Positions 1 through 9,049 of a stretch of 32,278 nt of DNA are shown piece after piece. Position 1 is the stretch's first letter; every line of letters starts with the position of its first letter. This DNA comes from JAYWAM01 sp043782425. Lineage in GTDB: Bacteria > Pseudomonadota > Gammaproteobacteria > Burkholderiales > Usitatibacteraceae. The notes beneath the pieces were generated by a model that saw only the letters and a list, made by a program, of their open reading frames with translations, searched no databases and was not told the origin of the DNA. Location of the stretch: the NCBI GenBank assembly GCA_043782425.1, contig JAYWAM010000233.1, forward strand, positions 1 through 32,278, in the 5' to 3' direction. Position numbers and translations under genes: made by a program.

Positions 1-1865
1 CCGACCGAGTCCTTTTTTACCTCCAGATCCATGATGATCTTATCGTCGGGGGTAATCTGAGGGGTGACCGTGAGCTCCAGCACCGCAGGCTTAAAAGTAA
101 TGGTGGCCACGCCGCTGGCGGCGGCTGTGAGGTAGCCGATTTCCGTGCCTTGAGTAATGACCGCCTTTTTCTTGTCAGCAGTAATCACGCGCGGGCTAGA
201 AACGACTTTGCCGCGGTTGTCGGTTTCAAGTGCAGACAGTTCCAGCTCGACCAGGTTGCTATTGCCGAGATTGAGGATGTTGATGCCAATCTGTCCGGCA
301 GCGCCGGCGATAGGCAGGTTGACAGAAACCGGTGTGTCCGCGTTGATAGGAGCTACCCCGGTCGAAATACGGTGAGCATTGTCGAGGTTAGCAGACACAC
401 CGACGTTTCGACCATCACGGTTTAGCCCGGCGGCGAAATTGAAGCGCGCGCCGAGCTGGCGGTTAAACTTGTCGTCTGCGATCACAATTCTCGCTTCGAT
501 CAATACTTGTCTAACTGGTACATCGAGCTGAGTGACCAGGCGCCGTACCTCTTCCAGGCGGGTAGACACATCCTGTACAAACACTGTGTTGGTGCGCGGG
601 TCTACCGCAGCAGAACCGCGCTTGGAAAGAATTTTTTGATCCTTATCCGACAGCAGGGTCTTGACATCGGCGGCCTTGGCATAGGAAAGCACAAAGCTTT
701 CGGTGCGCAGCGGTTCAAGTTCAGAAATCTGTTGACTGGCCTCCAGCGCCAGTTTTTCCTTGGTGGCGAGCTCATCCGACGGCGCGATCAACACCACGTT
801 GCCGTTTTTGCGTTTTGATAGCCCCTTACTTTGCAAAATAATGTCGAGCGCTTGATCCCACGGCACATCCTTGAGCCGCAGCGTCAAGCTGCCACCCACT
901 GTGTCGCTGGTGATGATGTTTAGACCGGTGAAATCAGCGATGACCTGCAATAAGGCGCGCACTTCAATGTTCTGGAAGTTGAGCGTCAGTTTTTCACCGC
1001 TATAGCCAGGCGTGGCGCCTTGCACCAGCTTATTGGGGTCTTCCTTAACCGGCTTGACTTCCAAGATGAACTGCGTGTCGGTCTGGTAGGCGGAGTACTC
1101 CCACAATCCGCGCGGCTCTACTATCATGCGCGTGTTGGCGCCCTGATCTAGCGTGTCGACAATACGGATGGGGGTGCCAAAGTCACCGACATCCAGGCGT
1201 CGCACCAGGTTGCGCGGCACGGAAGTATTGATGAAGTCGACAATGACAGTGCGTCCTTGTTGGCGAATGTCGATACCGGTGTTGGGGCTGGAAAGGTCAA
1301 CGACTACGCGGCCTTCGCCATTGTTGCCGCGGCGAAAATCGATGTCGCGCAGGCTTTGCCGTACCTCATCACCCGGCGCTGCTTCGGCAAACTTTGTGAC
1401 CTGCGTGACCGGCTTGGTGGCGCTGGCTGCCGTCCCCTCAATAGAAACCACCAAGGTATTGCCGTCGATCTCGGAGGTGAAATTTAAGCTGCGCGCCAGG
1501 TTGAGAACCAAGCGTGTGCGGTTGGCTACTTCGACTATGTTTATGCTCTTAATGTCCCCCTCTGACACATCCATGGAGTTCTTACCCGTGGCGTTGGCGG
1601 TGTTGGGCAGATCAATTGCGATGCGTGGCGGGTTGGTAACGGTAAAGCCAGCGGGGACGGCCTGTAGCGCATCCTTGAAATTGACTTTGACCAGCACTTT
1701 ACCGCCCTGAAGGCTGCTGACGTTGATAGACTCAAGAGCGTTTCTTGTGGACTGCGCCTGCGCCGCGCTGGGAGCAAGTGCAGTCAAAAGGAGGGCGACC
1801 AGGCAAGCGCCTAAACTGGACGACCCTCCCGTTTTACCTGCTGCTGCAAATAGTTGACGATTCAT
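1..1865 (-). CDS. pilQ: PilQ, type IV pilus outer-membrane secretin (3' end outside window)
   Basis: Outer-membrane channel through which the type IV pilus passes. The frame is open from the ATG at 1865 to the window edge, about 621 codons. The family is usually around 700 residues, so roughly the last 80-90 residues of the secretin domain are missing. Seen in the translation: an N-terminal signal peptide ending near AQAQ; two AMIN-like peptidoglycan-binding stretches (about residues 35-140 and 160-260); an STN/N0 region (EVRALLQVIADFTGLNIIT); an N1 domain; and the start of the secretin core with SALETDNRGKVVSSPRVIT and TPQITPDDKIIMDLEVKKDS. It is the last gene of pilMNOPQ and starts 2 nt after the pilP stop. 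A GGGAGG lies about 12 nt upstream, inside the end of pilP, so translation is probably coupled. Confidence 0.97.
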   Translation of the reverse strand, partial: MNRQLFAAAGKTGGSSSLGACLVALLLTALAPSAAQAQSTRNALESINVSSLQGGKVLVKVNFKDALQAVPAGFTVTNPPRIAIDLPNTANATGKNSMDVSEGDIKSINIVEVANRTRLVLNLARSLNFTSEIDGNTLVVSIEGTAASATKPVTQVTKFAEAAPGDEVRQSLRDIDFRRGNNGEGRVVVDLSSPNTGIDIRQQGRTVIVDFINTSVPRNLVRRLDVGDFGTPIRIVDTLDQGANTRMIVEPRGLWEYSAYQTDTQFILEVKPVKEDPNKLVQGATPGYSGEKLTLNFQNIEVRALLQVIADFTGLNIITSDTVGGSLTLRLKDVPWDQALDIILQSKGLSKRKNGNVVLIAPSDELATKEKLALEASQQISELEPLRTESFVLSYAKAADVKTLLSDKDQKILSKRGSAAVDPRTNTVFVQDVSTRLEEVRRLVTQLDVPVRQVLIEARIVIADDKFNRQLGARFNFAAGLNRDGRNVGVSANLDNAHRISTGVAPINADTPVSVNLPIAGAAGQIGINILNLGNSNLVELELSALETDNRGKVVSSPRVITADKKKAVITQGTEIGYLTAAASGVATITFKPAVLELTVTPQITPDDKIIMDLEVKKDSV

Positions 1866-1867
1866 AA

Positions 1868-2386
1868 TCACTTTTTTCCTCCCTTATCGGGTTCTTCCAG
1901 CAGAGGCAGGGAGCTTGCGCGTTCCGCCCAGTCGCCGGCGCTGTCCTGGACAATTTCTTTCAATTTAACCTCGCTATCAGTGATGTCTGTGATGAGGCCG
2001 AAATTCTGCCCCAGGTAATTGCCTTTTTTCACACGATAAAGCGTCTTGTCGGCTTTCACCAATGCGAAAATATCTTTGTTTTGCTGTAGCGTCCCCACCA
2101 TTTTGAGCTGCTCAAGAGGGTAGGATTCAAGCGGCTCTTTGCGCCGGTTCAGGTCAGGCTGCAGTCCGCCGCCGTCATTTTGCTTGATCACCAGCTTGCG
2201 CGGCTTGAACGGGTCAGGCAGATCGAAGCCTTCATAGGCAAATGGCTCGAACGGCTTGACTTGTGGCAGGGGCTCAATGGCGCGCACGATATTTTTATCC
2301 GAGTTAACAAATTGCTTGAGGTCAGAGTTTTCCCCAGTACATCCGGCTAGAGCAAGTCCACCGGCAATCAGCCATAGCGTGCGCAT
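1868..2386 (-). CDS. pilP: PilP, type IV pilus inner-membrane lipoprotein
   Basis: 172 residues. A signal peptide ends in a lipobox LAGC with the lipidated Cys at residue 16, so the protein should be anchored in the inner membrane facing the periplasm. PilP links the PilN/PilO heterodimer to the N0 domain of PilQ. After a proline-rich linker (residues 35-65) comes the C-terminal beta-sandwich with YPLEQLKMVGTL, FALVKADKTLYRVKKGNYLG and LKEIVQDSAGDW, all typical of PilP. The start overlaps the pilO stop by one base (TAATG). Position and motifs leave little doubt. Confidence 0.96.
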   Translation of the reverse strand: MRTLWLIAGGLALAGCTGENSDLKQFVNSDKNIVRAIEPLPQVKPFEPFAYEGFDLPDPFKPRKLVIKQNDGGGLQPDLNRRKEPLESYPLEQLKMVGTLQQNKDIFALVKADKTLYRVKKGNYLGQNFGLITDITDSEVKLKEIVQDSAGDWAERASSLPLLEEPDKGGKK

Positions 2387-3036
2387 TATTTGGCCCCTCC
2401 GGGCTTAGCTGCACCCGCAGCTTTGGCTTTGCTTTCCTTACGCTGTTTGGCGATTTCTTCTTCGTCCAGATAGCGGTAGGTTTTGGCAATCGCCTCCATG
2501 GTGAGCACGCCATCCTTGCCAGTGGCAATATTGAGGTCATTGAGCAGGACGATACGCGGCAGTTTGGCCACATCACTGGCAAATGCCCCGAGGTCATGAT
2601 AGTTGCCGGTCACCTTAAGGTTAATTGGCAGCTCAGCATAGAATTCTGTGAAATTTTCTGTGGGGGCGGGTTTCCACAGCTCAAACTGCAATCCACGCCC
2701 CAGCCCCGCCTGGTTGATATCGATAAGCAGCGCGTCCATTTCCGACTTGGTGGGTAATTGCTTGAGCAGCGCTCCAAACGACTGCTCTATTTCCGCACGT
2801 TGCGCTACGTAGGCATCAAGATTAATGGCGAGTTTTTTCTTCTCAACAAAAGTTGCCTTAAGTGTTTCTTCCTTCTTTTCTTCAGTTTCCTTCTCTGCGA
2901 GTTGGTTTTGAAAAATGCCAAAATAGGCGGCCACCAGGATGACAAAAAAGATCAGCAAAAACGCGCCTGCCTTGGCGGGCCAGGGCCACTGACCGGGGTT
3001 CTTGGGGTCGAGATTCTTAAACTCGTCGAGTGTCAT
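2386..3036 (-). CDS. pilO: PilO, type IV pilus inner-membrane alignment protein
   Basis: 216 residues. It has a short cytoplasmic N-terminus, one membrane segment at about residues 25-45 (AFLLIFFVILVAAYFGIF), a charged coiled coil (about 48-95) and a periplasmic ferredoxin-like domain with YHDLGAFASDVAKLPRIVLL. PilO dimerises with PilN and connects the cytoplasmic PilM ring to PilP and PilQ. The C-terminal tail is rich in K and A. The start overlaps the pilN stop by four bases (ATGA), indicating translational coupling. Confidence 0.96.
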   Translation of the reverse strand: MTLDEFKNLDPKNPGQWPWPAKAGAFLLIFFVILVAAYFGIFQNQLAEKETEEKKEETLKATFVEKKKLAINLDAYVAQRAEIEQSFGALLKQLPTKSEMDALLIDINQAGLGRGLQFELWKPAPTENFTEFYAELPINLKVTGNYHDLGAFASDVAKLPRIVLLNDLNIATGKDGVLTMEAIAKTYRYLDEEEIAKQRKESKAKAAGAAKPGGAK

Positions 3037-3629
3037 GCCTTCTTCTCCGCAGCTTTAGCGGGAGCGGCCTTGCCTTTTTCTTCCGCCTTGGCCCGCTTGA
3101 CATAGAAGTTCATGCTGAATTCATTGGCGCGTTGATTTGCCAGGTTCACAGCTTTGATTTCGACCAGCTCTGGATTCTGCAAATACGGAGACGCCTGGAT
3201 ATTGCGCATGAATGCCGATACGCGGGCATTGGATTGCGCGTAACCGGTCACGTTGATTTTGATCCCAGTCTGTTTGATTGATTTGATATACAGGCCCTCG
3301 GGTAACTGACGCAGCATTTGGTCCAGCAACTGCACCGGTTCGGAGCGGTTACTTTGCAACCCTTCAACAACCTGTTTTTTGGCCAGTAACGACTGGGTTT
3401 CCTCACGGATTTTCCTAATTTCTTCAATTTGTTTTTCAAGCTTGGCGGTTTCGTCCATGAGATACTTGTTACGTACCTTTTGACCAGCGATCTGTTGGTC
3501 AAATACGAACCAGGTAAATGCCGCCAAAGCGACACCGGCCACGACTGACAGAGCCGCCATAACCATGAACTGCTGGCGCCGTAGCTTGCGCCTTTCTTCG
3601 CGATGGGGAAGCAGGTTGATGCGAATCAT
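3033..3629 (-). CDS. pilN: PilN, type IV pilus inner-membrane alignment protein
   Basis: 198 residues. The N-terminal motif MIRINLLPHREERRKLRRQQ is the conserved PilN segment that docks into the cleft of PilM. It is followed by one membrane helix (about residues 23-45), a coiled coil (about 50-90) and a periplasmic domain including LDQMLRQLPEGLYIKSIKQ. The C-terminus is an Ala/Lys-rich tail (AAPAKAAEKKA). The start overlaps the pilM stop by four bases. Confidence 0.96.
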   Translation of the reverse strand: MIRINLLPHREERRKLRRQQFMVMAALSVVAGVALAAFTWFVFDQQIAGQKVRNKYLMDETAKLEKQIEEIRKIREETQSLLAKKQVVEGLQSNRSEPVQLLDQMLRQLPEGLYIKSIKQTGIKINVTGYAQSNARVSAFMRNIQASPYLQNPELVEIKAVNLANQRANEFSMNFYVKRAKAEEKGKAAPAKAAEKKA

Positions 3630-4723
3630 GATGGGTCAAATCTCCGCATGGCCAGTCCGCATGCCACCATCAGCGATGGGGCGTCGACCGTCAGTTGGCG
3701 CGGCTTCACTTTCGAAGACAGAGCCATGTTGGAAAACGGGTTTGCGACAACGGTATGCACCTGGGTGCGATTGGCGACCATTTCCTCAAGTCCGTCAAGC
3801 GTCGCGCAACCGCCCGAGAGCAGAATGTGGTCAATTTTATTAAACTGAGTAGAAGTGAAAAAGAATTGCAGCGCGCGCTGTAGCTCAACAACCAGTTTTT
3901 CGTTGAAGGGTTGTAAAACGTCGGGGCCGTAACTCTCCGGTAAGCCGCCAGTGCGCTTTGCCACTTCAGCCTCTTCCGCGGGCATGTCGAATTGCCTCGC
4001 GATGTCCTGAGAAAGCTGCGCTCCCCCCACTTGTTGCTCGCGCGTGTAAACCGCTTGATCTTTATGCATAACCGTGACGCGTGTTACATGGGCGCCGATA
4101 TCCACAATCGCCGTCACATCGTCATCTTGGATGCCGCTCGAGGCGCCCTTGATCATTTCAAACGCCGCCAAGGCTGCAAATGATTCTACATCCATCACCA
4201 GGGTCTTGAGACCGGCAGCCTCAGCCACTGCTACGCGATCCTCAATTTTTTCTTTACGCGAAGCTGCTATCAGCACTTCCACCTCCTCTTCGCTTGAGGG
4301 GGCTAGACCGATCACCTGAAAATCTAGATTAACTTCGTCCAGGCTAAAGGGGATGTATTGATTGGCTTCGGACTGTACTTGCAGCTCCATGTCTTCTTCG
4401 CGCAGGCTGCTGGAAAGGAGCACTTTTTTGGTGATAACTGCTGCGGCCGGAAGGGCGAGTGCAACATGCTTGATACGCGTACCCATGTTCTTCCAGGCGC
4501 GTCTCATAGCGTCGCCCGCTGCTTCAATGTTGGCGATGTTGCCGTCTACCACCGTATCCTTGGGCAAGGGCTCAATGGCGTAACGTTCGACGCGGTAAAG
4601 ACCTTTGCCAGCCTCGACGATTTCTACCATCTTTACCGAAGACGAGCTGATGTCGACCCCTAGAACTGGGGGCGTTGTCGCCTTAAGAAAGTCGAACTTG
4701 GAGGCTAATGATTCTTTAAGCAT
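3626..4723 (-). CDS. pilM: PilM, actin-like type IV pilus assembly ATPase
   Basis: 365 residues, the normal family length. Cytoplasmic actin-fold protein that binds ATP and the PilN N-terminus and forms the inner ring of the pilus machine. Seen: the phosphate-1 motif GVDISSSSVKMVEI near residue 23, the adenosine-side motif TAIVDIGAHVTRVTVMHKDQ, and the C-terminal ILLSGGCATLDGLEEMVA. No membrane segment. It is the first gene of the operon and is divergent from the ponA-like gene at 4916, an arrangement conserved in beta- and gammaproteobacteria. Confidence 0.97.
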   Translation of the reverse strand: MLKESLASKFDFLKATTPPVLGVDISSSSVKMVEIVEAGKGLYRVERYAIEPLPKDTVVDGNIANIEAAGDAMRRAWKNMGTRIKHVALALPAAAVITKKVLLSSSLREEDMELQVQSEANQYIPFSLDEVNLDFQVIGLAPSSEEEVEVLIAASRKEKIEDRVAVAEAAGLKTLVMDVESFAALAAFEMIKGASSGIQDDDVTAIVDIGAHVTRVTVMHKDQAVYTREQQVGGAQLSQDIARQFDMPAEEAEVAKRTGGLPESYGPDVLQPFNEKLVVELQRALQFFFTSTQFNKIDHILLSGGCATLDGLEEMVANRTQVHTVVANPFSNMALSSKVKPRQLTVDAPSLMVACGLAMRRFDPS

Positions 4724-4915
4724 AGTGGTGGGTTACGTCCCATTACGTATAATTTACATTAAATGCTAGCAACAACCCCTAACCGTGTAAAGCTTTTTTT
4801 TCATTTGAGACCAAATCTGCCCTTGCCACCCCTTTGCCACTTTTTATCCGTTTTTTGCCAAGCGAGGGGTTGAGGGGGTCTATATAATGAGGAGAATTAG
4901 CCTGAAAGGCCCAAC
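4724..4915. promoter_or_regulatory. Divergent pilM / ponA promoter region
   Basis: This 192-bp spacer should hold both promoters. For pilM (minus strand) a plausible sigma70 pair is TTTACA (4791-4786) and TAGCAT (4768-4763) with 17 nt between. A second option is TTGTTG (4775-4770) with TATACG (4751-4746) at 18 nt. For ponA (plus strand) TATAAT occurs at 4883-4888, but I see no good -35 at the usual distance; TTGCCA at 4855-4860 is 22 nt away. A T8 run lies at about 4794-4801. Assignments are by eye only. Confidence 0.35.
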
Positions 4916-7249
4916 TTGATATTGCCCCGCTGGTGGTTTTACCCGTTAATTTTGCTTGCTTCGCTGGGGCTGGTGGCCTTTGGCGTGGTGGCGCTGACTA
5001 TCATTCTGCTTTATCCCAATTTGCCCTCTGTGGAAGTGCTCACTGACTACAGGCCCAAGATTCCACTTCGCGTTTACAGTATTGAGGGCGAGCTGATCGG
5101 CGAGTTTGGTGAAGAAAAGCGCGCCATTGTCAAGATAGACGAGGTGCCGGAATCTCTGAAGCACGCTATTTTGGCCGCTGAAGACGAACGCTTTTATGAG
5201 CACGGCGGCGTGGATTATTGGGGAGTGGTGCGCGCCGCACTTGCCAATCTATCGGCGCGTGGCGCCAAGGAAGGGGCCTCGACCATCACCATGCAGGTGG
5301 CGCGCAACTTCTTCTTGTCGAATGAAAAAACCTTTACCCGTAAGCTTTCCGAAGTGTTGTTGGCTTTCAAAATTGAACAAAGCCTGAAAAAAGACCAAAT
5401 CTTAGAAATTTATATCAATCAAATCTTTCTTGGCCAACGCGCCTATGGCTTCGGTTCCGCAGCCCAAGTCTATTTCGCCAAGAGCCTCAAGGACGTTACG
5501 GTTGCCGAAGCGGCTATGCTTGCCGGCCTACCCAAGGCGCCATCGCGTTATAACCCGATCATCAATCCCAAACGCGCTGCTCAGCGCCAACAGTACATCC
5601 TGCGGCGCATGCGCGATCTGGGTTACCTAACGGAAGAAAAATTTATTGCTGCCGGAACGCAGCCACTGCGCGTCAATCTTGAACAGCAACAGTTCGCCGT
5701 AAAGGCCGATCACGTTGCTGAGATGGTGCGCAAGGAGGTGTACGACCGATACGGTGACACGGCTTACGTTAGCGGGCTCAAGGTTTACACCACCATCCGC
5801 AAATTTGACCAGGCCGCGGCCAATGAAGGTTTGCGCCGCGGAATACTAGATTATGATCGTCGCCACGGTTATCGCGGCCCTGAGGGGCTAATCAAGTTAC
5901 CTGCTGAAAAAGCTCTTGCAGAAGAGGCGATTGAAGAGGCGTTGCAAGACAAGGAAGTGGTTGGCGACTTGATTCCAGCGGTAGTAATCGAAGCCAGCCC
6001 CAAGCAAGTCACTGCGATGACGCGGCGTGGCGAAACGGTAAATATCAGCGGTGACGGACTCAAGTTTGTGGCGCGCGTCTTAAGCGAAAAATCTACACCG
6101 CTCAAGCCGCTGCGTGGCTCCATCGTGAGGCTACAGCAGGACGAAAAGGGCGCGTGGGCGGTGGTGCAGTTGCCGCGTGTTGAGGCTGCGCTAGTGTCGC
6201 TAGACCCTATAGACGGCGCTATCAGAGCTTTAGCTGGGGGCTTTGATTTCGGCAGCAACAAATTTAACCACGTGACACAGGCATGGCGTCAGCCTGGCTC
6301 AAGCTTTAAGCCATTTGTTTACTCGGCTGCGCTGGAAAAAGGTTTTACCCCCGCAACTGTGGTAAATGATGCGCCCGTTGTCGTCGATCCGGGCCGCTCT
6401 GGAGGACAAGTTTGGGAGCCGAAAAATTACGACGGCAAGTATGAGGGGCCGATGCGCCTGCGTACTGCTTTGGCAAAATCCAAGAACATGGTGTCGATTC
6501 GTGTCTTGCAGGCCATCGGCACGAGCTACGCCCAAGACTACATTGCGCGCTTCGGGTTTCAGCCGGAAAAACATCCACCCTACCTCACCATGGCTTTGGG
6601 CGCCGGATCTGTCACACCTTTACAAATGGCAAGCGCCTACGCCGTATTCGCCAATGGCGGGTTCAAAATCAAACCCTACTTTATTTCCCGCATCACTGAC
6701 GACAAGGGCGCTTTGCTTTTTGAGGCCGCAGCAGAAAAAGCAGGCAGCGGCGCCGAGCGCGTGCTCGATCCACGCAACGCCTTCATCATGACCAGCTTGA
6801 TGCGTGATGTGGTTAAGTACGGCACTGCGGCGCGCGCCATGTCGCTAGGTCGCCAGGATCTGGCCGGCAAGACTGGCACCACTAATGACCATATCGATGC
6901 CTGGTTTGCGGGATTTCAGCCAAGTCTAGTTGCAGTCGCGTGGATCGGGTTTGACAATCCCACCGACATGGGCGCCAATGAGACGGGCAGTCAAGCCGCC
7001 CTACCGATCTGGATGATATACGCCGCAAAGGTTCTAAAAGGTATTAAGGAAGCCGAATTCATTCCGCCAGAAGGCGTTGTAGCGTTGGCCATTGATGCCG
7101 ATAGCGGTCTGCGTGATGTTGGCGCTGCGGGTAAGGAGGGCACTAAAGAATACTTTTATAAGGAAGCTATCCCTGCATTGGGTGATGGACAAACTGTGGG
7201 ACGCGAGAAGGGTCGCCCTACGGAAGAAGTCAAAAATCAGATTTTCTGA
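4916..7249 (+). CDS. ponA: Penicillin-binding protein 1A (class A: glycosyltransferase + transpeptidase)
   Basis: 777 residues. Polymerises and cross-links peptidoglycan at the periplasmic face of the inner membrane. Order: one N-terminal membrane helix (about residues 9-32); GT51 glycosyltransferase domain with EDERFYEHGGVDYWG and the EGASTITMQVARN motif; an OB-like insert (about 330-430); then transpeptidase with SSFK (catalytic Ser near 462), SKN and KTGTTNDHIDAWFAG. The start is TTG: an in-frame stop lies at 4898-4900, no in-frame ATG precedes the membrane helix, and GAAAGG at 4904-4909 is correctly placed for TTG 4916. A TTG two codons later is possible. The gene ends 4 nt before the next gene, so they probably form an operon. 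Confidence 0.95.
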   Translation: MILPRWWFYPLILLASLGLVAFGVVALTIILLYPNLPSVEVLTDYRPKIPLRVYSIEGELIGEFGEEKRAIVKIDEVPESLKHAILAAEDERFYEHGGVDYWGVVRAALANLSARGAKEGASTITMQVARNFFLSNEKTFTRKLSEVLLAFKIEQSLKKDQILEIYINQIFLGQRAYGFGSAAQVYFAKSLKDVTVAEAAMLAGLPKAPSRYNPIINPKRAAQRQQYILRRMRDLGYLTEEKFIAAGTQPLRVNLEQQQFAVKADHVAEMVRKEVYDRYGDTAYVSGLKVYTTIRKFDQAAANEGLRRGILDYDRRHGYRGPEGLIKLPAEKALAEEAIEEALQDKEVVGDLIPAVVIEASPKQVTAMTRRGETVNISGDGLKFVARVLSEKSTPLKPLRGSIVRLQQDEKGAWAVVQLPRVEAALVSLDPIDGAIRALAGGFDFGSNKFNHVTQAWRQPGSSFKPFVYSAALEKGFTPATVVNDAPVVVDPGRSGGQVWEPKNYDGKYEGPMRLRTALAKSKNMVSIRVLQAIGTSYAQDYIARFGFQPEKHPPYLTMALGAGSVTPLQMASAYAVFANGGFKIKPYFISRITDDKGALLFEAAAEKAGSGAERVLDPRNAFIMTSLMRDVVKYGTAARAMSLGRQDLAGKTGTTNDHIDAWFAGFQPSLVAVAWIGFDNPTDMGANETGSQAALPIWMIYAAKVLKGIKEAEFIPPEGVVALAIDADSGLRDVGAAGKEGTKEYFYKEAIPALGDGQTVGREKGRPTEEVKNQIF

Positions 7250-7253
7250 CGCC

Positions 7254-7904
7254 ATGGCGCGCAACAGCCCTCGCAACCTTAGACGTAAGCACTCCCTTGG
7301 CGACTTTACCAGAGCCGACACGTTACGCGATGACTCACGTCGCCAGCTTGCCTATCTGGCCGCCCGCCTTATGGCCGAAGATGGCGTCAGCGACTGCGCT
7401 GCGGCGAAACAAAAAGCCGCGCGCCAAGTTGGGGTGGCAGATGTCAAGGGGCTACCTGACAATGACGAAGTTGATGCGGCGCTGCGCGATTACCAACAAC
7501 TCTTTAAGGGCGATCAGCAACCCCTGCAACTGCGACTATTGCGCACAGTCGCGCTTGAACTGCTGCGTTTGCTCGGCGAGTTTAATCCGCATCTGGTGGG
7601 CCCTGTACTGACGGGAACGGCGAACGAGTTTTCCGTGATCGAACTGCAAGTCTTTGCCGACGACTGCAAGAATCTGGAGCTTTTTCTAATCAATCGCCGT
7701 ATTGCCTATCACACGAAAATGCACCGCACCAAGCTGGGTGGTAAGGTAGTTCAAGTGCCTTTATTGGACATTGAATTTAATGGTGTGCCCGTTTCAATCG
7801 CTGTCTATGCGACCAATGACGTACGCATTAAAACACCTACAGGCGCGCGCAATGCACCGCGCGCCAACCTTGCTGCCCTAGAGCGGCTGCTCGCGTCGGA
7901 GTAA
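7254..7904 (+). CDS. Conserved hypothetical protein, nucleotidyltransferase-like
   Basis: 216 residues from the ATG at 7254, four bases after the ponA stop. I do not recognise a named gene. The N-terminal half is basic and helical (RQLAYLAARLMAEDG, then an acidic helix DNDEVDAALRDYQQLF). The middle holds GPVLTGTANEFSVIELQVFADDCKNLELFL, split here as GPVLTGTANEFS and VIELQVFADDCKNLELFL, which looks like the G-S/T motif plus strand-with-acidic-residue pattern of a nucleotidyltransferase fold. I see no complete GS...DxD signature, so catalysis is not supported. No signal peptide or membrane segment. Probably co-transcribed with ponA and convergent with hemB. Function unknown. Confidence 0.8.
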   Translation: MARNSPRNLRRKHSLGDFTRADTLRDDSRRQLAYLAARLMAEDGVSDCAAAKQKAARQVGVADVKGLPDNDEVDAALRDYQQLFKGDQQPLQLRLLRTVALELLRLLGEFNPHLVGPVLTGTANEFSVIELQVFADDCKNLELFLINRRIAYHTKMHRTKLGGKVVQVPLLDIEFNGVPVSIAVYATNDVRIKTPTGARNAPRANLAALERLLASE

Positions 7905-7956
7905 GGCACTGCTTTAGCGAGGCAAGGACCTGGGAATAAAGGCGTAGATAGTATGT

Positions 7957-7974
7957 CGGGCTGCTCTAAGCCCG
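7957..7974. terminator. Possible weak stem-loop between convergent genes
   Basis: CGGGCT (7957-7962) pairs with AGCCCG (7969-7974) around a 6-nt loop. It lies downstream of the 7254 gene and covers the hemB stop codon. Only TTT follows on the plus strand, so termination would be weak. Confidence 0.25.
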
Positions 7975-8973
7975 TTTGAGCCACGTAGCGGCCTGTAACG
8001 CGAAATAAGTCAGGATGCCATCCGCCCCAGCGCGCTTAAAACCCAGCAAAGATTCCAAGACACAGGTTTCCTCGTCCAGCCAGCCGTTTTGCGCCGCAGC
8101 CTTGAGCATCGCATATTCCCCACTTACCTGGTAGACGAAGGTTGGTGCGCCGAAAGTGTCTTTAGCGCGGCGCACAATATCTAGGTAAGGCATGCCGGGC
8201 TTAACCATGACCATGTCCGCCCCTTCCTCCAGGTCCAGAGCAATTTCACGTAGCGCCTCGTCGCTATTGGCGGAATCCATCTGATAGTTTTTTTTGTCGC
8301 TCTTGCCAAGAGTGCCTGATGATCCCAGCGCATCGCGAAACGGGCCGTAGAATCCCGAGGCGTACTTGGCCGAGTAGGCCATTATTGCAGTGTGTACGTG
8401 CCCAGCTTCATCCAGCGCTGTCCTGATCCTACCGACTCGGCCATCCATCATATCGCTAGGGGCCACAATATCCACACCAGCCTCTGCATGAGTAAGCGCC
8501 TGCTTTTGCAAAACCTCTAGGGTTTCATCGTTTAACACATAGCCCGACGTGTCGATCAAACCATCCTGCCCGTGGCTGGTGTAGGGATCCAAAGCAATAT
8601 CCGTCACGATACCAATTTGCGGGAAACGCTTTTTAAGTTCCCGAACCGCACGTGGCACCAGGCCCGCAGGATTTAATGCTTCCCTTCCATCTGTGCTTTT
8701 GAGCCTGTTTTCAATCACGGGGAACAACGCAATAGCCGGAATATTCAGGTCACAGGCACGTTCAACGACCAAAAATAGCTCGTCCACCGAAAGGCGCTCG
8801 ATTCCCGGCATGGACGCAATCGCCTCTCTACGCCCTACTCCGTCAAGCACAAATACTGGGAAAATGAAATCGTGCGCCGAAAGCGCAGACTCACGCACTA
8901 TATTACGCAGGAATGCGCTACGCCTTAGCCGACGCATACGCCGTGCCGGGAAGGAGCCAAAGGAAAAGTTCAT
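7966..8973 (-). CDS. hemB: Delta-aminolevulinic acid dehydratase (porphobilinogen synthase)
   Basis: 335 residues. Condenses two 5-aminolevulinate molecules into porphobilinogen in the cytoplasm, the second step of tetrapyrrole synthesis after hemL, which is also in this window. The ATG at 8973 (MNFSFGSFPARRMRRLRRS) is chosen over the upstream 9051 option because family members begin in this way and the total length then fits. Seen: IALDPYTSHGQDG in place of the zinc-binding cysteine triad, marking the Asp-rich, Mg-dependent type; SDMMDGRVGRIR; AYSAKYASGFYGPFRDA and MVKPGMPYLDIV around the two active-site lysines. No same-strand neighbour is close enough to define an operon. Confidence 0.96.
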   Translation of the reverse strand: MNFSFGSFPARRMRRLRRSAFLRNIVRESALSAHDFIFPVFVLDGVGRREAIASMPGIERLSVDELFLVVERACDLNIPAIALFPVIENRLKSTDGREALNPAGLVPRAVRELKKRFPQIGIVTDIALDPYTSHGQDGLIDTSGYVLNDETLEVLQKQALTHAEAGVDIVAPSDMMDGRVGRIRTALDEAGHVHTAIMAYSAKYASGFYGPFRDALGSSGTLGKSDKKNYQMDSANSDEALREIALDLEEGADMVMVKPGMPYLDIVRRAKDTFGAPTFVYQVSGEYAMLKAAAQNGWLDEETCVLESLLGFKRAGADGILTYFALQAATWLKRA

Positions 8974-9049
8974 AGCTGATACACCGTGTAGTGGTTGAAA
9001 AAAGTTATTTCTGTCTAGTTGAACTAAATGGCCAGCCCCCCATCTTAAC

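Noticed and set aside
1153..1710. 185-codon plus-strand frame inside pilQ
   Set aside because: Antisense to AMIN and STN sequence of pilQ, which is continuous to the window edge.
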